Source: Paenibacillus kyungheensis (lineage in GTDB: Bacteria; Bacillota; Bacilli; Paenibacillales; Paenibacillaceae). From it: a stretch of 64,000 nt of DNA. A model generated the notes under the pieces. It was not told where the DNA came from. It made no database searches and saw nothing but the letters and a program-made list of their open reading frames with translations. The translations under genes were made by a program, and so were the position numbers. Positions within the stretch are counted from its first letter, which is position 1. Each line of letters starts with the position of its first letter. The stretch is taken from positions 2,208,001 through 2,272,000 of the forward strand of contig NZ_CP117416.1 of assembly GCF_028606985.1 (NCBI RefSeq), in the 5' to 3' direction. Positions 27,731 through 36,062 of this stretch are shown here, in pieces.

Positions 27731-28609
27731 ATGTATTTCAAAACTAAAGGATATCGCGTGTTTAATGTATTTAATACTATTTTGCTTATCCTATTATCAA
27801 TTATGTGTATCATACCTTTAGTGCATGTATTGGCGATTTCACTCAGTTCCAAAGCAGCAGCCGATGCTAATCTAGTTGCACTGTGGCCGATTCAATTTTC
27901 ATTAGAAGCATACAAAAAAACCATGTTTAACCCGGTATTTTTACATTCGATCTGGATATCAGTATTGCGTACTGTGATTGGTACAGCGATCACATTATGC
28001 CTAACTTTTCTAGCGGCATATCCATTGTCCAAAGACAATTCGGTCTTTAAAGGACGCAATATTTACTCTTGGATTTTCGTATTCAGCATGGTATTTACAG
28101 GTGGATTAGTACCATTTTATATCGTTATTCAGAAATTAGGCTTAATCGATTCATTCTGGGTACTAGTATTGCCTGGTGCTGTAAATACATTCCTGGTTAT
28201 TCTAATGCTTAACTTTTTCCGCGGAATTCCTAAAGAACTGGAAGAAGCCGCATTTATCGATGGAGCAGGGCCATTCCGTACTTTGTTTACGATCTACTTG
28301 CCAATCTCATTACCATCAATCGCAACGATCACTTTATTCAGCATGGTATTCCACTGGAACTCATGGTTTGATGGATTGCTTTACTTAAACAATGCTAGCC
28401 AATTCCCATTAGCAACATTCTTACAAACCGTTATTATTCAACAAGATATGAGTTCAATGAGCTCCAGCCCGAAAGAAATGGAATTGATCTCTCAAACAAC
28501 TGTCAAAGCCGCCCAAATCTTTATCGGCGCAGCACCAATCCTAATCGTCTATCCTTTCCTACAAAAATTCTTTGTTAAAGGTATGACTCTAGGTTCCGTC
28601 AAAGAATAG
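27731..28609 (+). CDS. Sugar ABC transporter permease, YtcP-like
   Basis: Second permease, 292 residues, six membrane segments, EAA loop EEAAFIDGAGPFRTLFTIYLP. YtcP/LplC-type (UgpE half). It forms the heteromeric channel with the upstream permease. GAGGGAG lies a few bases upstream of the ATG. The C-terminal PFLQKFFVKGMTLGSVKE is the family ending. A structured repeat element (copy A) separates it from the GH42 gene. Confidence 0.92.
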   Translation: MYFKTKGYRVFNVFNTILLILLSIMCIIPLVHVLAISLSSKAAADANLVALWPIQFSLEAYKKTMFNPVFLHSIWISVLRTVIGTAITLCLTFLAAYPLSKDNSVFKGRNIYSWIFVFSMVFTGGLVPFYIVIQKLGLIDSFWVLVLPGAVNTFLVILMLNFFRGIPKELEEAAFIDGAGPFRTLFTIYLPISLPSIATITLFSMVFHWNSWFDGLLYLNNASQFPLATFLQTVIIQQDMSSMSSSPKEMELISQTTVKAAQIFIGAAPILIVYPFLQKFFVKGMTLGSVKE

Positions 28610-28699
28610 TAAAACCAACTCAAATCTTTTAAAAATCTTCACCCCTGCCCCCTCATTCAAAAGGCGCACTTTATCTTGTAAAAAGTTGCACCCCTAGCA

Positions 28700-28824
28700 G
28701 AGCGTAGGGAACAAAATCAATTCTAAAGGAAGCCTTTAAGGTTGGATATCGATTGCTTAGCAGTCTAATCAAGATATCCAATCTTACCAGCGACCGACAG
28801 AATGATTTTGTTCCCGGAGCGGTC
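28700..28824 (+). repeat. Structured intergenic element, copy A
   Basis: Three nested arms. The outer arm is GGGAACAAAATC + ATTCT (707-724, last three digits) with AGAAT + GATTTTGTTCCC (799-815), 17 bp with one bulge. A small hairpin AAAGG-AAG-CCTTT is at 28725-28737. The inner arm AAGGTTGGATATC with GATATCCAATCTT is capped by GATTGC-TTA-GCAGTC and followed by TAATCAA. Then comes CAGCGACCGACA. It is the same design as copies at 34269, 56777 and, inverted, 54150. It lies between ytcP-like and GH42 genes. Confidence 0.85.
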
Positions 28825-28863
28825 TAACAACAAGCAAATATGTAACCATTAAAGGAGCCAATC

Positions 28864-30927
28864 ATGACCACTATTGAACCAACCTGGAACCATATGCTTC
28901 ATGGAGCCGATTATAATCCTGAGCAATGGCAACACCGTCCTGATATTTTAGAAGAAGATATTCGCTTAATGAAATTAGCCAAATGTAACGTGATGTCTGT
29001 AGGTATTTTCTCTTGGGTGGCATTAGAGCCTGAAGAAGGTGTCTATAACTTTGAATGGCTAGATCGTATATTAGATAACTTTGCAGCGAACGGTATCTCA
29101 GCATTATTAGCTACCCCAAGTGGAGCACGCCCGGCGTGGATGTCTGCGAAATACCCTGAAGTGTTACGTGTAGAAGCAAATCGTGTGCGTAATCTGCATG
29201 GTTTCCGTCATAATCATTGTTTTACTTCTCCGGTCTATCGCGAAAAGGTAGAAACGATGAACAGCAAATTAGCAGAACGTTATGGGGAGCATCCAGCAGT
29301 AATCGGCTGGCATATTTCCAATGAATACGGCGGGGAATGTCATTGTAATTACTGTCAGGATGCGTTCCGCACTTGGGTACAGAACAAATACAATACACTG
29401 GATAATCTCAATGAAGCATGGTGGACGAACTTCTGGAGTCATACCTACACCGATTGGTCTCAAGTGGAATCACCTGCACCGCACGGGGAGACACAAGTAC
29501 ATGGTATGAATCTGGATTGGCGTCGTTTTGTGACTGATCAGACGGTAGACTTTTGCCGTCATGAAATAGAGCCTTTGCGTAAAATCAATCGTTTGTTGCC
29601 TGTAACGACTAACTTTATGTTTACCGGTAATTTCGATGGATTGAACTACTGGAAATTTGCTGATCTATTAGATGTATTGTCATGGGATAGCTATCCAACA
29701 TGGCATGATCAAGCAGGAGACGCTGTACAAGGAGCAAGTATTGCCTTTATGCATGATATTGTTCGCTCTATTAAGCAAAAGCCTTTCCTATTGATGGAAA
29801 GTACTCCAAGCTTAACGAACTGGCAAGATGTCAGTAAAAATAAACGTCCGAATATGCATATGCTATCTTCATTACAAGCAGTTGCACATGGATCAGATTC
29901 TGTACAGTATTTCCAATGGCGCAAAAGTCGCGGTTCAAGCGAAAAGTTCCACGGGGCTGTTGTTGACCATGTAGGGCATGAGCATACACGCGTATTTCAA
30001 GATGTACAGGATGTAGGGCAAGCGTTATCCAGTATGCAAGATATCGTAGGCAGTCATGTGAATGCAGAAGTTGCTGTTATCTATGATTGGGAAAATCGCT
30101 GGGCGATCAAAGACAGTCAAGGGCCTCGTAATATCGGCATGAAATACGATCAGACTGTACTTGACTGTTACCGTCCTTTCTGGGAGCGAGGGATTCCTGT
30201 CGATGTGATTGATATGGATCAAGATTTATCTAAATACAAAATCGTAGTGGCTCCTATGTTGTATCTTGTACGTGATGGCGTAGGCGAGCGCATGGAGAAA
30301 TTTGTAGAAGCAGGCGGAACACTCGTAAGTACGTATTGGTCTGGTATCGTAAATGAGACAGATTTATGCTTCTTAGGTGGATTCCCGGGGCCTTTACGCA
30401 AAGTACTGGGCATCTGGTCAGAAGAAATTGACGGATTACATGACCATGAGCGCAATCAATTGAAGATGTCAGACAATAATACATTACAATGGCAAGGGAC
30501 GTATGAAGTGAAAGAACTTTGCGATTTGATCCATTTGGAAAATGCAAAAGCATTAGCTGTGTACGGAGACGACTTTTATGCAGATCGTCCGGCACTGACA
30601 GTGAATGAATTTGGTGAAGGCGAAGCTTATTATATTGCAGCTCGCACAGAGTATTCTTTCTTAAATGAGTTGATCGGAAAATTAACCGAACGTCAAGAAA
30701 TCAAGCGTACATTAGCAGCCGATTTACCTGAAGGAGTGACTGCTCACTCACGTACAAACGACAAAGATGAATTTCTGTTTATTCAGAATTACACATCAAC
30801 TTCGCAACAGATTTCTTTGGATCAACAAACCTATTATGACATGTTAGCAGAGGCAGACAATACTGGAATATCCAGTAAATTAGAGGTTCCAGCTTATGGA
30901 ATTCGTGTTCTCAAAAGAAGCATTTAA
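28864..30927 (+). CDS. GH42 beta-galactosidase
   Basis: Glycoside hydrolase family 42, 687 residues. The TIM barrel begins HGADYNPEQW. The acid/base is Glu154 (HISNEYGG) and the nucleophile Glu312 (LLMESTPS). Cysteines in the ECHCNYC stretch (with the earlier HNHCF) match the structural zinc cluster of the family. The trimerisation and C-terminal beta domains follow. No signal peptide, so it hydrolyses imported beta-galactosides. AAAGGAG precedes the ATG. With the GH53 enzyme and the transporter it completes a galactan route. Confidence 0.93.
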   Translation: MTTIEPTWNHMLHGADYNPEQWQHRPDILEEDIRLMKLAKCNVMSVGIFSWVALEPEEGVYNFEWLDRILDNFAANGISALLATPSGARPAWMSAKYPEVLRVEANRVRNLHGFRHNHCFTSPVYREKVETMNSKLAERYGEHPAVIGWHISNEYGGECHCNYCQDAFRTWVQNKYNTLDNLNEAWWTNFWSHTYTDWSQVESPAPHGETQVHGMNLDWRRFVTDQTVDFCRHEIEPLRKINRLLPVTTNFMFTGNFDGLNYWKFADLLDVLSWDSYPTWHDQAGDAVQGASIAFMHDIVRSIKQKPFLLMESTPSLTNWQDVSKNKRPNMHMLSSLQAVAHGSDSVQYFQWRKSRGSSEKFHGAVVDHVGHEHTRVFQDVQDVGQALSSMQDIVGSHVNAEVAVIYDWENRWAIKDSQGPRNIGMKYDQTVLDCYRPFWERGIPVDVIDMDQDLSKYKIVVAPMLYLVRDGVGERMEKFVEAGGTLVSTYWSGIVNETDLCFLGGFPGPLRKVLGIWSEEIDGLHDHERNQLKMSDNNTLQWQGTYEVKELCDLIHLENAKALAVYGDDFYADRPALTVNEFGEGEAYYIAARTEYSFLNELIGKLTERQEIKRTLAADLPEGVTAHSRTNDKDEFLFIQNYTSTSQQISLDQQTYYDMLAEADNTGISSKLEVPAYGIRVLKRSI

Positions 30928-30938
30928 ATCCCAAAAGC

Positions 30939-30976
30939 AAGGAAGGAATGGAGTACTCGTTCCTTCCTTATTTTTA
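30939..30976 (+). terminator. Rho-independent terminator
   Basis: AAGGAAGGAA (30939-30948) pairs with TTCCTTCCTT (30960-30969) and ATTTTTA follows. It closes the GH42 transcript. Confidence 0.88.
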
Positions 30977-31134
30977 TATACACTTCAATTTTAATCTTTA
31001 TTTTGATATATATTTGCTGTAAAAATCACCTTCAGATAAATTATATGTCGAAACAATTAAAATAACATTGAATATTGTTGTACTTTCATATATATTGAAA
31101 TCTGAAAGAAACGTATATAGCGATAGAGAGAAAG

Positions 31135-31149
31135 TTAAACCGTTTACAT
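31135..31149 (-). promoter_or_regulatory. cre-like or LacI-family operator
   Basis: The minus strand reads ATGTAAACGGTTTAA, 14 of 15 fits to the cre consensus. On the plus strand it holds the 11-bp palindrome TAAACCGTTTA. It lies 40 bp before the lacI-type gene. It could be a CcpA site or the regulator's own operator; a similar GTTAACCGATT occurs at 32192 before the GH32 gene. Confidence 0.55.
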
Positions 31150-31188
31150 TTATTACTTATTATTCAAATTATCAAGAGGGGGAGAGAC

Positions 31189-32166
31189 ATGCCGACCATA
31201 CATGATGTCGCCAAACATGCTGGCGTCACTCCAACAACAGTATCCCGGGTATTAAATAACAGGGGCTATATCAGTGATAAGACTCGTAAAAAAGTGTACT
31301 CTTCGATGGAAGAGTTGAACTACCAACCGAACGAAATTGCACGTTCACTCAAAAATAAGCAATCGAATATTATTGGGTTGATTGTGCCGGATGTATCACA
31401 TCCTTTTTTTGCTTCATTTGCTAGTCATATTGAGTATTTTGCGTATGAAAAAGGAATGAAGGTATTGTTATGTAACTCGCATCTTGATCCGATTAAAGAA
31501 AAAGAATATATCGATATGATGCGTGGTAATCGAGTCGATGGCATTATTATGAGTAGCCATACACTGGAAATAGAACAGTATCAAAATGTGCAAAGCCCTA
31601 TTGTTACATTTGATCGTCAAATAGGCGATATTCCCTTTATTTCTTCGGACAATTATATGGGAGGCAAGCTGGCAACCGAATTGCTGATTAGTAAAGGCTG
31701 CCGTAAGATTGCTCATATTTGTGGGAATTTACAGTTGAATCTACTTGCGAATGAGCGAAGTAAAGCTTTTTTGGATGTAGTCAATGTACATAATGTTGAT
31801 CATGTTGTCATTGAAACAGATATGAATGTTTTCCATACACGAGAATATCAGCAATTAATCCGCGAACTGTTATTGGATCATCCAGATCTGGATGGCGTGT
31901 TTGCAACAAGTGATATTATCGCAGCGTATGTGATCAAAGAATGTATGGAAATGGGCATCCATGTACCTGACCAAATTAAAGTCGTTGGTTATGATGATGT
32001 CAGTGTTGCTCCCTGGATTACGCCTTCACTTACAACAATTCGTCAGCCGATTGAAGAGATAGGAAAGTTGTCGATCGCATTATTGAGCCAACAAATTAAT
32101 AATGAAGACTATATCATCAAAAATCAGCTAGATGTTACTTTGATTGAAAGAGCTTCCACGATGTAG
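31189..32166 (+). CDS. LacI-family transcriptional regulator
   Basis: Repressor of 325 residues. The N-terminal helix-turn-helix is TIHDVAKHAGVTPTTVSRVLN, followed by the hinge helix region YQPNEIARSLKNK. The rest is a periplasmic-binding-protein-like effector domain. AGGGGGAG precedes the ATG. It lies between the GH42 and GH32 genes; spacing and the operator-like sites suggest it controls the GH32 gene and itself. The inducer is likely a sugar, but which one cannot be told. Confidence 0.9.
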   Translation: MPTIHDVAKHAGVTPTTVSRVLNNRGYISDKTRKKVYSSMEELNYQPNEIARSLKNKQSNIIGLIVPDVSHPFFASFASHIEYFAYEKGMKVLLCNSHLDPIKEKEYIDMMRGNRVDGIIMSSHTLEIEQYQNVQSPIVTFDRQIGDIPFISSDNYMGGKLATELLISKGCRKIAHICGNLQLNLLANERSKAFLDVVNVHNVDHVVIETDMNVFHTREYQQLIRELLLDHPDLDGVFATSDIIAAYVIKECMEMGIHVPDQIKVVGYDDVSVAPWITPSLTTIRQPIEEIGKLSIALLSQQINNEDYIIKNQLDVTLIERASTM

Positions 32167-32180
32167 TGTGGAGGTTTTTT
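32153..32180 (+). terminator. Terminator overlapping the lacI stop
   Basis: CTTCCAC (32153-32159) pairs with GTGGAGG (32168-32174), with six Ts after it. The left arm is inside the coding region of the regulator. Confidence 0.65.
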
Positions 32181-32191
32181 ATAAAAGGTAT

Positions 32192-32205
32192 GTTAACCGA
32201 TTGAT
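32192..32205 (+). promoter_or_regulatory. Possible operator for LacI-type regulator
   Basis: GTTAACCGATTGAT shares its left half with GTTAAACCGTTTAC at 31134. It lies in the gap between the regulator and the GH32 gene. Weak evidence: two sites with a shared half. Confidence 0.3.
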
Positions 32206-32403
32206 AGGCTTTATTGGGTAATTGCTACCTGCATATGACACCTTGTCACTTTGCCAGTATTTTATATAGAATACACAGGCAGTAATGTGTATGATTGACT
32301 TCAACAAATATAATGATTTAGCGTTTCAATATGTGGTACATTTTGAAAGTATGATCTATCATAAAAAACTTTCTTATTCGAGCGAAGAAGGGGAAGATTA
32401 CAG

Positions 32404-33876
32404 ATGAGCTACAGTATTGAGCGGGCTAATGTATTTATTGCTGAATCCAAGCATTTATTAGTAGATCAATATCGTTTACATTATCATTTTATGGGCGAGT
32501 TTGGTTGGATTAATGATCCCAACGGCTTTATTCAATACAAAGGTGAATATCATTTATTTTATCAATATCATCCGTATCAACCAGTATGGGGACCGATGCA
32601 TTGGGGACATGCTGTAAGTAAAGATTTAGTAGAGTGGAGACATCTACCGGTTGCTTTGGCACCGGATCAAGAATACGACCGTGACGGATGTTTTTCAGGA
32701 AGTGCGATAGAACATAAGGAAGATCTGTATCTATTATATACAGGGCATATCATGACAGGGCCTGATATCACCAAAGACTATTATCAAGTTCAGAATATAG
32801 CTGTCTCCAAAGATGGTGTTCTTTTTGAAAAAGATGCTCATAATCCGGCGATCAATACCGATCAGATTCCCTCACATACCAGTCAAAAAGATTTCCGCGA
32901 TCCTAAAGTATTTGTGCGGGATGGACAATTTTATATGGTACTTGGCTCTAATGACGATCAAGGCAAAGGATTGATTTTGCTATATCGTTCTGCTGATCTG
33001 CACACATGGGAATATGTAAATGTCATGGCACAGAGTGATGGTACATTGGGCGATAACTGGGAATGCCCTGACGTATTCGACTTGGATGGGGTAGATGTAT
33101 TGATGATGTCTCCGCAACGGATGGCTCCTCACGGCAATGATTATCATAATTTACATTCCACAGTCTATATGATAGGTAGGCTAAATACAGATACAGGTGT
33201 TTTTGATTATAATCAGTATGTTCCGATCGATTATGGTTTTGACTTTTATGCTTGTCAGACTACATTAGACGAACAGGGTAGACGTATTATGATCGGTTGG
33301 ATGGATAGCTGGGAAGCTGTTATGCCTACACAGAACGGGCATCATTGGGCAGGGGCTATGACATTACCACGTGAAGTGATTCGTGATGGCGAACGATTGT
33401 TATTCCGTCCTGTAGCAGAATTAGAGCAATATCGCTTAGATGGATTACATGCAGAATCATTTGAAGTGCAAGGACAACAAGTACTAGATTACAGAGGCGA
33501 AAGTTACGAGCTTGAACTGACCGTCGATGTTACCAAAACCGAACAATTTGCGATCCATTTGCGTACAGGCGAAGCAGAAACAACAGTGCTTAGCTATTCA
33601 CCACTAGAGCAATTGTTCCGCTTCAACCGCGATCAATCCGGTATTGGCCCGGGCGGGGAACGCATCACTTCACTACCCACACCAGAAGGCAAACTACATG
33701 TACGCATTTTTGTAGATACATCTTCTATAGAAATCTTTTTACAAGATGGTGAAAAAGTCATGACCGGACGCATTTATCCACAACAAGAATCACAAGGCAT
33801 TGCTTTATATTCCAATGGCATCACTCAAGTAGAATCTCTACACATCTGGAATCTAGCCCGCCCTGAACGGGTATAG
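32404..33876 (+). CDS. GH32 sucrose-6-phosphate hydrolase/fructosidase
   Basis: Glycoside hydrolase family 32, 490 residues, without signal peptide. Catalytic motifs are WINDPNGF (nucleophile Asp38), FRDPKVF (transition-state Asp) and WECPDVF (acid/base Glu). A C-terminal beta-sandwich ends the protein with SSIEIFLQDGE. Cytoplasmic SacA/ScrB-type enzymes cut sucrose, sucrose-6-phosphate or short fructans. No sucrose PTS is in view, so the imported form is unknown. AAGGGGAAG is the ribosome site. Confidence 0.9.
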   Translation: MSYSIERANVFIAESKHLLVDQYRLHYHFMGEFGWINDPNGFIQYKGEYHLFYQYHPYQPVWGPMHWGHAVSKDLVEWRHLPVALAPDQEYDRDGCFSGSAIEHKEDLYLLYTGHIMTGPDITKDYYQVQNIAVSKDGVLFEKDAHNPAINTDQIPSHTSQKDFRDPKVFVRDGQFYMVLGSNDDQGKGLILLYRSADLHTWEYVNVMAQSDGTLGDNWECPDVFDLDGVDVLMMSPQRMAPHGNDYHNLHSTVYMIGRLNTDTGVFDYNQYVPIDYGFDFYACQTTLDEQGRRIMIGWMDSWEAVMPTQNGHHWAGAMTLPREVIRDGERLLFRPVAELEQYRLDGLHAESFEVQGQQVLDYRGESYELELTVDVTKTEQFAIHLRTGEAETTVLSYSPLEQLFRFNRDQSGIGPGGERITSLPTPEGKLHVRIFVDTSSIEIFLQDGEKVMTGRIYPQQESQGIALYSNGITQVESLHIWNLARPERV

Positions 33877-33890
33877 ATAAATAATGTAAA

Positions 33891-33938
33891 AAAAGAGCTA
33901 TTCCTAACTGTGTAACAACAGTAGAATAGCTCTTTTAC
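33891..33938. terminator. Rho-independent terminator
   Basis: AAAAGAGCTATTC (33891-33903) pairs with GAATAGCTCTTTT (33924-33936), with further CTAACTGT/ACAGTAG pairing inside. It ends the GH32 transcript. Confidence 0.88.
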
Positions 33939-33939
33939 C

Positions 33940-34265
33940 TTATATTTACACAAATTTCACACACATTTTGTCTACCCATTAAATGATTTTACTCTTTAAA
34001 TCGTTCTATTCATATTAGACTCAATCTCATCTTAAAAACCATTTACAAACATCCTAATAAAATAATAAAACAAATAATGAAAACTATATTTCATGCCATT
34101 TCCAAAATAACAATCTTAACGCTTGAAAACTTATCCATAAAAATGAAATCCATAACCCTATAAACAAACTAACTACTACGCAACCCAAAAATCACAACTA
34201 AAAGCCACTCCCACCAAATTCATCTTTTCTTTTTGGTGTGCTCTAATCCAAATGTACCTCATCGC
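33940..34265. other. AT-rich gap, no gene seen
   Basis: Between the GH32 terminator and structured element B. The stretch is strongly AT-rich with stops in every frame, and no promoter, RNA fold or coding signal was recognised. Confidence 0.5.
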
Positions 34266-34268
34266 ACA

Positions 34269-34410
34269 AGCGAAAGGGAAAGTATAGTCCTGAAAGAGCG
34301 AAGCGCTCGCCTTTGAAGAAAAATGCCGACTGCCTAGCAGTCATTCCAGGCATTCTTCTTCAACAGCGACGACAAGGACAATACTGCCCCTGAAGCGATT
34401 TCCCTTTTCA
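34269..34410 (+). repeat. Structured intergenic element, copy B
   Basis: Outer arm AGTATAGTCC (34281-34290) with GGACAATACT (34376-34385). Core hairpin GAGCGAAGCGCTCGCCTTT at 34296-34314, identical to copy D. Inner arm TGAAGAAAAATGCC with GGCATTCTTCTTCA (34314-34327, 34349-34362), capped by GACTGC-CTA-GCAGTC. Then CAGCGACGACA. It sits between the convergent GH32 and galactanase genes and could act as the galactanase terminator. Confidence 0.87.
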
Positions 34411-34438
34411 GCACCAAACTCAACTATTACTCAAGCTT

Positions 34439-35482
34439 TTAGTTCAAAAACGCATCCAAAGCAATAGTCACTTTCCCTTTAGAATCAAAAGCACCTTTGG
34501 TATAAGCGTACCATGTACCATAAGACTGTGGTTCCCAATAGAATACGCCTAATCCTTTACCACCGGATACCGAACGTGTTTTGTTCAAAATATCAGTCAA
34601 AAATGCTTTGGAGGTTGTAGGATCGCTGGCATCCATGCCAACTTCACAGACCATCACTTCTTTGCCATAACGAGCAACCATATCATTCATATTGGTTAGC
34701 GTTTGTTGTGTTAACGTCTGCCAGTTGTTTTTATCAGGATATAGTGACATACCGATTACATCATATTTAGCACCATTTGCTTTGAGTCCGTCAAACATCC
34801 AACGGTATAACGAGTTGTCATATCCATTAGATAAATGAACGATAACTTTAGTGCTACTATTTACCGCTTTGGTTGCATCATAACCCGAATTAATCAACCA
34901 TGCGAAGTTTTTCATATTTGCTGAAGCGCGTCCTTCTTCCCATAACATACCATTGTTCGTTTCATTACCTACTTGCACCCATTCAGGAGTAACACCTTGA
35001 GCTTTGAGAGCGGTCAAGACATCATACGTATGGTCATAGACAGCTTTCATCAATCCATTAAAATCTTTAGTTGCCCAGTCTTTCGGTTTGGTCTGATTCG
35101 CAGGATCTGCCCATACATCGCTATAATGGAAATCGATCATAATACGGAATCCCATTTTTTTAGCACGAACAGCTTGTTTGATTACATCTGCTTTATTAGA
35201 AAAGTTTTTAGCAGGATTTACCCATACACGTAGACGAATCGAATTCATCCCATGATCTTTTAAAATTTGTAGCGCATCTTGTTTGACACCTGCGTCATTA
35301 TAAAAAGCCCAATTGTACGATTCCATCTCTGATAACCAGCCTACATCTGCACCTTTGGCAAAAGTCGCTGCATGTACTGTAGGTGTAAGCGGAGCGACAC
35401 TATAACTTAACCCTGTAAGAATAGAGAGACTAAGTACAACCCCGGATATACGTTTCATGATTTTACCAGACCACTTGAACAT
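34439..35482 (-). CDS. ganB: Secreted GH53 endo-beta-1,4-galactanase
   Basis: Arabinogalactan endo-beta-1,4-galactanase, 347 residues. A signal peptide ends about residue 38 (TVHA). The GH53 barrel begins KGADVGWLSEME. The acid/base is Glu174 in VQVGNETNNG and the nucleophile Glu280 in VMVCEVGM. It cuts galactan side chains of pectin outside the cell; the ABC importer and GH42 enzyme would take the products. AGGAGG 7 nt before the ATG supports the longer start despite an internal Met at residue 9. A perfect cre box lies just upstream. Confidence 0.93.
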   Translation of the reverse strand: MFKWSGKIMKRISGVVLSLSILTGLSYSVAPLTPTVHAATFAKGADVGWLSEMESYNWAFYNDAGVKQDALQILKDHGMNSIRLRVWVNPAKNFSNKADVIKQAVRAKKMGFRIMIDFHYSDVWADPANQTKPKDWATKDFNGLMKAVYDHTYDVLTALKAQGVTPEWVQVGNETNNGMLWEEGRASANMKNFAWLINSGYDATKAVNSSTKVIVHLSNGYDNSLYRWMFDGLKANGAKYDVIGMSLYPDKNNWQTLTQQTLTNMNDMVARYGKEVMVCEVGMDASDPTTSKAFLTDILNKTRSVSGGKGLGVFYWEPQSYGTWYAYTKGAFDSKGKVTIALDAFLN

Positions 35483-35504
35483 AAATAACCTCCTAGAATT
35501 TTAT

Positions 35505-35519
35505 TGTATGCGTTTACAT
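35505..35519 (-). promoter_or_regulatory. cre site upstream of galactanase
   Basis: The minus strand reads ATGTAAACGCATACA, a full match to WTGNAANCGNWWNCA. It lies 22 bp before the start codon, directly upstream of AGGAGG, so CcpA would block transcription or elongation when preferred sugars are present. Confidence 0.85.
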
Positions 35520-36050
35520 TAAATCTTAAAAAAACAATTCCTTTTAGCAAGGAACATCACTTATTGTAGCTTGACTATCCTGCTAACGTAACCTATAAAA
35601 ACTCAATATTTTAGCACTTTTGACAATAAAGATTCGTAAATTCTATTTTTCGTACTTAGGTATACAAAATAATCATTGTTGCTATATCAAGATAGCTCTT
35701 ACACAATATGTTAAAAACTACAGACTGGTGATTTACAATGTAGAAAATACCCTTTATGATATAACTGTTATTACATAGTAAAGATTACGTATAACAAACT
35801 TAATTTTGCTTACAAAGTTGCTGTTTATATAAACGATTTTTCTTTTTAAAAGGAGTTGCATACGTAATTGGCGAAATAAATAACAAGAATGTTATAAAAA
35901 TGTTTCAATCGCTTAAAGGTTATGTCTGAACTTACCGATAAATAAGGTATTCAGTATTTCCTTTTGACCACACAATCGGGCTTCTTGACATGCAGTTGTA
36001 TCACAATAATGACTGGGACATCGCATCATACATAATGTGAACCAGGGAAT
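35520..36050. other. Long divergent intergenic region, no gene seen
   Basis: AT-rich region between the divergent galactanase and amidase genes. It must hold both promoters. AAAAGGAGTTG at about 35849 looks like a ribosome site, but the frame after it ends within three codons. TTGACA near 35975 lacks a good -10 partner. Confidence 0.4.
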
Positions 36051-36062
36051 GGTAGGGATAAT

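Noticed and set aside
28610-28863. Insertion-sequence remnant at copy A
   Set aside because: No transposase fragment or target duplication is visible. The structure is shared with three other short intergenic copies.
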